A stretch of 64,000 nucleotides of DNA. It comes from Balanoglossus misakiensis (taxonomy: Eukaryota > Hemichordata). The notes below the pieces were generated by a model, which was not told where the DNA came from, searched no databases, and was given only the letters and a program-made list of their open reading frames with translations. This document shows, piece after piece, positions 57,201 to 64,000 of the stretch. Every line of letters begins with the position of its first letter. The first letter of the stretch is position 1. The stretch lies in contig CM082593.2 of assembly GCA_040954595.2 (NCBI GenBank), positions 4,092,001 through 4,156,000 on the forward strand, in the 5' to 3' direction. Position numbers and translations under genes: made by a program.

Positions 57201-60200
57201 TCTACAATAAAGAAATTTACCCGTAGTTCCAATAAATTCTACTTATACACAATATAATTTGCATTTGTCCTTGTACGCACTATGCTATATTTGTAACCCA
57301 TCACTGGATACCAGTTAATGTCACCGCTGCTAGTAGTACATAATTGATGTGTTGTCAAAACAAATTAGGACCGTGTTCTATGTTTGTGTGTTTGTATGTG
57401 ACCCAACAACACACACACACACACAGATTAGAAATATGTAGCTCACCTCTTGTCAGAGTACTACCGCCATTACCATTACTACTGCCATCAGATCGCGGTG
57501 ATGGAGACAACTCTGCCCGCTTGGTGTTCGGTAAGACAAGTTGGCTGTGATCGAACGGAACCGGCACGGCCACTTCCGTCTCCGTGATCTCCACTCCTTG
57601 CAACTTGCAAGTCACCGGCAACGGCTTGGGAATGGGCTCCTCTGAACTCGGCGACGACGGCGGCGTCAGAAGTTTGCACGTCACGGGTAACGGACGCGGA
57701 ACGCTGGAATCCAGTTTTATCGGCGACAGGGGCCGGGAATGACGCCGCATCGACACGCTTCCCGGAAATTCCACAACGGTGAAAATATCACTGTTCCTGC
57801 CGTTGAGTGATGATTGCTCCTTCACGCTCGTGATGTGATTTCTGAAGTCTATGAATTTGGCTGAGCTGGACGGGACGTCGTAGTCCAGATGGTCTGCTCG
57901 CAGGTGCAATGGCAGCTCGTTCGGTCTCTGACTCGACGACTTCCCCGGTGCCATGTTTTCGTACTCCGCATCTCTTATCGGGCCGGAATTTGTCAGTGTT
58001 TCTATTTTCCGCTGGTTGCTGCTCTCCTTCTCCAACTTCTGTTTCAGTTCCAAATGTCTCGCCTGCACAATCTTACTGTTCGTTGGCAGGTTACGATAAG
58101 GAGTTGCCTTTTCTGCAGCTGGCATTAATCCTCCTTGGGAGGAAATTGCATGGCTACTCTTTGACTGCGGCAACATGAGTTCGTAGTCCACATCCCTGAT
58201 TGGGGCACAAACCGGCTCGGAATTCTTCCGTACGGGAGACGACAACGGCGCCATGAGTTCGTACTCGGCTTCTCGTATGAGAGCCCGCCCGTCCTCACTG
58301 TACACAATGGTGTGGTGCTGTCTTCCATCGATGTGCATTGCAGCAGTATCATATCCCTGTGGAAGGTGGCGCGACTGCCCATACGGCGTTTTCCCTTGAT
58401 TTGTTCTGGTAGTATTTCCCACTGACTGCGAATGTTGGCGTTTCTGAGGCGCCATCAGCTCGTAGTCCACATCGCGCACCAACGGCATATTATTCTGTCC
58501 AACGTCGGTCCTGGCGGGTAGCGTCCTACGCATATTCACGTTGGCATCATTCCGATCCCGCTGCGACACAAGCGGTGCCATCAACTCGTAATCCTCGTCT
58601 CGAATCGCCGTCGACACCCCCGGATTGCTTGTCCTCATTTGTGAACTACTCACATTCATTCCGGGCGAATGAAACTGACCACTGTTCCGCAGATTGTGTA
58701 AGTAAATGTCGCCGGAAGTAAAATTCCTCTGATTCTGTCCACCGGTCGTCGGCCACCTGGAATTATTCAGACCCCACGGATCAAGATCCCTGGAAAGCAC
58801 TGCAGTCCTACTATTAGCACCAGATGTAATAACATCGTTAATATTCAAATTTTGCGTCCTGTACGCTAGAGCTGTATAATCGTCAGATTTGTTGATTTCC
58901 GACACAACGCCGTAGTCCTCCAAGTGGCCACCGGAAAACCGTTCCTTGGGACTGGAATACGACGACTGTTTACTCACACCGGAGTGTTTACTCGTCTGTC
59001 TCATTTCATACTCCTCGGAAGTCCGGTGAATCCAGGAATCGTCGCGGGACGTTTTCCGGGAATCGCCGCCACAGTCACTGCCTGATTTATCCGTAAACAC
59101 ATCGTGTATATCCACTGTCTGATCGCTTCTCCGCTGCGAGCCGTCGTCGACGCTTTTTGTAAAGGAGTTCCGTTCACAATGCACAATATCTCTCTTTGTG
59201 AGTTCCTGCCTTTCGAATTTGTCCTCGGGTGGGGATTCCACAGTAATGGCACACTCGTTTGTGTACGTCAACAGAGGCTTATCTTCCATGTTGGTGTCTG
59301 TAGGTTGAGAAAAAAACGTATCACCCAAAATACGCAAATCAAAAGAGCTAGTAGGCTGCCATTTTATTTTATTTTCAAAACTTGACAAACCGTATTATCA
59401 TATATGCAACGCCTGTATTTACCACTTTCTCGCAGTGAAGATATTAGCCAACACTGCAGTGTAATATGATCATGGATTAACTGCCTTTGGTGTGAATATC
59501 TGGCACTCAAGGTGAAGTCTGGATGTATACAGACATTGGCACTGACTGCTAACACTGACATAAAAGACTCACGAATAAACTAGTTCAAATGCTCTTTAAA
59601 TACTGCTTGCACAATTCAGCAACATATGGAAAACTCTCCCAGCCTAGGCATTCACCATATGTACTATTGTGTACCTGAACCTCAAAAATGAAATGTTCAC
59701 ATTGAGAAATCAGGAACTAATGGCTCAGTTTAATTGCCTGGCTGTAGTATCACAATATTTATTTACCTGATTCAAAGGACTGCCTGATGGTGTTGACAGG
59801 AAAGTAATCATTCCTGACCACTGAATCTATGATGTTTTTAATAAACTGTCCCTGATCAGTCAGAAGTACAAAAATACCAGCATCTGCAAAAGAAATAGAT
59901 ATGAAATGTATTTGAGTCAATGTGAGGATTTCTAGACATTTCTCTGAGTCAGTGCTAAACCTTTGCATGTAGCGTGGATAATTTTTTTTCAGTGACTATT
60001 TAATTTCACGTTTTTCTGGCTCTTGCGTAGTTCGCAAAAATTTATTGTTTGTTAAAATTTCCCGGTTTATCTTCACAGTGGCTGAGATATAGTTGGATAA
60101 CAGGACGTATTATTCCATTGTTTCCCCACACAGTCGGAAAATCACACCACTTTATATTGTCTTTGACATAAACACCAACAATGACAAAGGTCGCCTCATA

Positions 60201-63200
60201 TTTTGACAGAAAACACCACTGGGACCCTTGACTTGTGCAAGTCATCACGTAGAGCCAAATAAAACAATAGACCGAACCGGAGAGACTGAATTGATATCAC
60301 TGTGTCGGGGTCATTCGAGGACAAGTGTGCAGTGAGTTCTGGTTAGCCGAAATCTGATTGGACCACCTAAGTAACTGAAAATGATCAGGTATGGCTGATT
60401 GGGTCCTGAAGATGGGACTACAGTATATTGTATAGTTTGGTAACACAACAAGATGTTATACAGAATCGTTTTGTGCATTAAAAAAAATTAGAAATCATTC
60501 GCAGCCTTACTGGAAGCTACGATTGATTTTCAGTTTTTAGATCTCACCCACGATATCATCAATTATTGACAACCAAACGATTCAAGTAATTCCAATAACA
60601 TGTCAACACCCTGCCACATTAGAAATGTTATCAGTACCAACCTTTGATCCCATCACCCCCATTTTATAGTAGATCAAACCAACTTTTCCCCCACACAGAA
60701 CAAAGGAGTTGTACCAAACTTTAAAAGTTGAAGGGTGACAGAACACAATGATTTGAATATTTAACAAAAGCTTAACCCTTTCACCACCATGGTTCAGTCC
60801 AACTCCATTGTTCACAATGGTAATGCTGGACCTCTACACAGGGACATGGGGGTGAAAGGGTTATAAATAACACTCATCATAAGCCCAGTTTTTGTCACAG
60901 CTACTGGGTATGAATCTTATCAAAAATTTCAAAAAGTACTTACTTGAAAATGAACTTTTATTTGCTTCGAACGCAAAGCCCTCTTCAATATTGCCAAATC
61001 TTGAGATGTCTTTCAGATGCCAGGCTCCAAGAAGTTTCATTGGTACCGACGTCGTAATCGCCAGATGATTATGACAGAAATACATGGTTGCTGGACCAGG
61101 AGGTAGCTTGCCACGATTTGGAATACTTATTGTAAATTTATGGTCCGCCACTGAAGGACAAAAAGAGCATGTAGTTTCAAGTGTCAGGAAAGCACTTGTC
61201 AGTGATATTATTGTTACTGGCCCATGCTATCAAAATAAATTCTTCCGGTTTGCATTACTACAATTACATTGCCTATGTATGGTTTCCCAATGCACCTTGT
61301 ATGGCATCACAAGTCTTTCACATCATGTAGAATAAGGTACTGGCAGTTCAAATCTCTCACTGCATTTGTGTAGCAGTTGTAGTTTTTCAAATGTAATTTA
61401 TATTTCAAAGATATAGGATTTGAACCAAGGTTTGATCACGAGATGTGCAACAACTGGAAGTCTTCAAGCCACCGGCCCACCAGTGAGGTTCTGCTTGAGG
61501 GGAAAATAATTGAAATATTCTCCAGGAATTTCACCGGCGACTTTTCCTCATCTCAAAACCGGCCCTGCTAATTGCCACTTCTGGAATTCTTGCCCGCGTT
61601 TTTCCAAGCTGGAATTACTCAGTATTCCCGGTGGGTTTGTGCTATAATATCAACTTTGATGTGAACTCATCAAGGTTTTAATGACTTGTGTATTGCCGAG
61701 GAAACATAAACCACGCTTCTTAATATTGCGTTTTCACAAAAAAAGTGTAGAATAAACCGATAACCTCCAGGCCTTTAATTAAAGCCAAACAGCATGTCGG
61801 GCATCAGTTCTTACTTTCCATCTGAACTGTTTTTTCTTGCATATGTGTGCTGTTCTCAAGCACTTTGCCCAAAACAAATGTGATTTCAGAAACACTGAGT
61901 CAATTTTTCTGTGTGTGTACCAGTAATAGATGATATTTCTGTAACAGGGATGTGTGTTTTTTTGTCCTTAGGGCAAACTGCTACTCAAGTACTTTGTTCA
62001 TCAAGTATATCACCAATGCAAGATGATGCATGGACACTATCTGTTGACCGAGGACATGTCCACAAATTCTCAACTTGGGTCAAACGGTCCCCCTTCGCTT
62101 TGTATCAGAGGACACTGTTGGCAGTCAGGGTCCATTGAAACGCACTGAATAACACATTCTGTTTTTGTGTCATCCGCACAATTGTCTCATCTGTGCCATT
62201 GAAGCTGAGTTCATTCTGTCGCAGGAGTGGGAGCCCCCAACATGGTTTGTCTGCCAGCAACTGTTTGAATATTAGGTCATAGGCTTTATGCTGTTGTGCA
62301 TGTGGTATACACAGTTAATTGCCACATGATACGCTACAAACTGCTAGGTTTGTCGATACCGACTCCACACGCCTTTCTATTACATTTCAGCATGGTTCAC
62401 CTGCAGTTCACAGGACTGAATGTAACACACAGACACACACAAGAAAACCTACAAGTATTTAGTTTAAAACACCTACACTCTAACGAAACTAAATTATCAA
62501 ACGTTACGGTATTAACAGACTTTCAACAACATACAAGTACTGAAATAACCTCTTTGGCACCACCACTTGGTCTTACCCAGCTGTTTTCAATGGTGAGGGT
62601 GGACTCAAGTATTAAGAAACAGGGGTGATGACTTTTTTCACCCCTGTAGTACGTAGCTACTAATCAAGGCAGATACCTCATCTGTAAACAGTCCAAAACA
62701 CTGTAATATCTCATTAACTAATTACTTCACTGTATTACAGAAAATTATGTAAGGGTATACCCAGGCATCAAAACAAGCTATGGGAGATGTCATTGCCCTG
62801 GCTTTTTCACCGATAACACACAACAACACGTGTCGCGACATTAATATGTATGAAATGTAGCCATATCACTGGACAGTAACTGAAGACCGTAACAGGCTTA
62901 CATCACTGTATGTGATATGCAAATGAGGTGTTTGTTGGTAATTCTTTCATGAAATGGACCTCATCAAGTCAGCACTGTACCTATCATAACAAAACAAGTC
63001 CTGAAAGAGTCAGTTGTTTTGTTTTGTTTTGTTTTGTTTCACCTTTCTGTAGGGTGTGAACAGAATCTTCACATGCAGAGACACTATTTGGCAAACATCA
63101 AGTCAGTTCACCTTCTAGGTCCCAGCAATAAACAATATTATCATCTACTTTGACGGGAGAGCATAATTACATGTGATATTTACCTTGTCCCAAAGACGAT

Positions 63201-63417
63201 CGTATTTTATTTCCCCACTCCACCATTCGATCTCGTCGATCGAAAGCTAGAAGAATTATCCTCTGGAGTGAAATTATTGAAAGTACATTGGGGTGACGCT
63301 GAATTGTAAGACTGCATTCCATGCCACAGAAATCGCTGTGTGATAGTGTGAAGGTATCTCTTGAATTGATGTCTCTAAATGTTGTAAAATCGTGGTAAAG
63401 TGAAATTATGACTTGAT
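54265..63417 (-). CDS. DOK7: Dok-7-like PH-PTB adaptor protein (5' end missing)
   Basis: Five minus-strand exons, 63417-63184, 61150-60944, 59883-59767, 59297-57447 and 55475-54265, join in phase 1 and encode about 1205 residues. The first finishes a PH domain (IISLQRIILLAFDRRDRMVE, then WGNKIRSSLGQ). The next two form an IRS/Dok-type PTB domain (GPATMYFCHNHLAITT, GAWHLKDISRFGNIEEGFAF, AGIFVLLTDQGQFIKNIIDS). The direct PH-PTB linkage and the GPAT...F/LC block follow human DOK7 closely as I remember it. The long disordered tail carries five YE[LN]M motifs and one YDVP, while two PLPVTCKL copies lie near its proline-rich segment. The final exon is Ser/Lys-rich and ends with VEYAEIDFHATRK. Vertebrate Dok-7 activates MuSK at the neuromuscular junction; the role here is unknown. 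The start exon lies beyond 64000. Confidence 0.85.
55476..57446 (-). other. Last intron of the Dok-7-like gene
   Basis: A 1.97-kb intron with consensus ends (GTGAGC ... TATTTCAG). No other gene is seen. An AC microsatellite lies at its 5' end (57407-57426). Confidence 0.7.
57407..57426. repeat. AC dinucleotide microsatellite
   Basis: A short run of about ten ac units inside the last intron of the Dok-7-like gene, about 20 bases from its donor site. Confidence 0.85.
59884..60943 (-). other. Intron inside the PTB domain of the Dok-7-like gene
   Basis: It separates the two PTB exons (phase 1; GTAAGT ... TTTTGCAG). Nothing else was recognised inside. Confidence 0.7.
61151..63183 (-). other. Intron between PH and PTB exons of the Dok-7-like gene
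   Basis: A 2.0-kb intron. A tttgaacc phrase at about 61420 resembles a reversed tRNA B box but has no convincing tRNA fold around it. A TTTTG pentanucleotide repeat lies at 63014-63039. Confidence 0.65.
63014..63039. repeat. TTTTG pentanucleotide microsatellite
   Basis: Five tandem copies of a gttttgtttt-type unit, inside an intron of the Dok-7-like gene. Confidence 0.85.
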
Positions 63418-64000
63418 CTGAAATAGACAAGAAGAATATCGTACATGTTAGTTCACAATACCATTGCATAGGTTTTACATATGTTGGGGATTCCGGGAAC
63501 TGGAAATGGTATAATATTCATATTTTAACCCACATACACTACACACACACATATACACACACTTTAATGGCAGTAGTTTGAGAAAACATTTATCAATGTT
63601 CCCAGCCCTTTTCTGAATATATTGGAAGGTTACTGTAAATGATCACCAGAACAATTTATACTAATCCCAATTTAATATTAAGAAAACACTCAATCAAATG
63701 AAGTATGCAGTATACATTAGAGTGCCACACAGCACATCTAGAAACTAATAGTGTTGTTTTTCTCTTTTTTGGGACTACAAAAACAAGCTGTTCTGTTTGC
63801 TTAACAATCTATAAATAGGGCGGCCAGCCACTTCAAAATAGGACTGATGTGATAACAAAATGGAGGGCTTTGGGAATGACAGGTACAGGTCAGACAAACA
63901 GATAAAATCAGCCAGGTTTGTAAAAATAACTGTAAACTGGCCTTTTATCAAACAAAATATGTTTATACCATTATTTTTTATTCAGCTGATCGCTAAATTT
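63418..64000 (-). other. Intron leading to missing 5' exon(s) of the Dok-7-like gene
   Basis: It follows the acceptor (TCTATTTCAG) of the first visible PH exon. No segment resembling the first PH strands (a KW-basic-RW-type block) is visible before the window ends, so the gene start lies outside. Confidence 0.55.

Noticed and set aside
61410-61500. tRNA-like B-box phrase (ggttcaaatcc on the minus strand)
   Set aside because: No matching A box at the right distance and no cloverleaf could be drawn. At most it is a decayed tRNA-derived SINE.
54265-63417. IRS as the identity of the PH-PTB gene, because of its YxxM motifs
   Set aside because: The PH-PTB linkage and the PTB text (GPAT...C, W-L-D-RFG, GF-FE) fit Dok-7 better than IRS as I remember them. 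A phylogeny would decide.

Overview
This is nuclear DNA of an animal, almost certainly a marine invertebrate. Its genes are split by many short GT-AG introns, and it is rich in satellites, fold-back elements and microsatellites. It shows no operons or ribosome-binding sites. The gene content (GHITM, a death-effector-domain protein, a Ly6/uPAR protein, USP53/54, a Dok-7-like adaptor) fits a bilaterian. One USP53/54-type gene together with DED and Dok-7-like genes suggests an invertebrate deuterostome such as a lancelet or hemichordate, but the sequence alone does not settle this.

Layout. 0.2-1.5 kb: last three exons of GHITM (+). 1.7-2.5 kb: a small two-exon minus-strand gene for a death effector domain followed by a hydrophobic tail; it converges on GHITM. 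2.5-5.6 kb: non-coding, with a fold-back element and two promoter-type motifs. 5.7-10.7 kb: two intronless, divergently transcribed genes for large disordered proteins that share a C-terminal CRY[LI]RWGK motif and that I cannot assign to a known family. 10.7-24.9 kb: a repeat block containing a 7.3-kb 88-bp satellite array with higher-order duplications, a roughly 50-70-bp array, 203-bp, 168-bp and 100-bp tandem repeats, four fold-back hairpins, and a second, diverged 88-bp satellite. 26.9-31.3 kb: a three-exon GPI-type Ly6/uPAR gene (+). 32.9-45.1 kb: a complete 17-coding-exon USP53/54 gene (-), about 1860 residues, with a compact promoter near 45.12 kb. 45.2-54.2 kb: no convincing gene. 54.3-63.4 kb: most of a Dok-7-like PH-PTB adaptor gene (-); its first exon(s) lie beyond the right edge.

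There is no operon-like logic linking these genes. The Dok-7-like protein (PTB plus tyrosine motifs) and the DED protein are signalling adaptors, USP53/54 acts in ubiquitin signalling, GHITM is a mitochondrial inner-membrane protein, and the Ly6 protein is predicted to sit on the cell surface. Exon boundaries were chosen by hand from splice consensus, reading-frame continuity and remembered family sequences. No alignment or transcript data were available.
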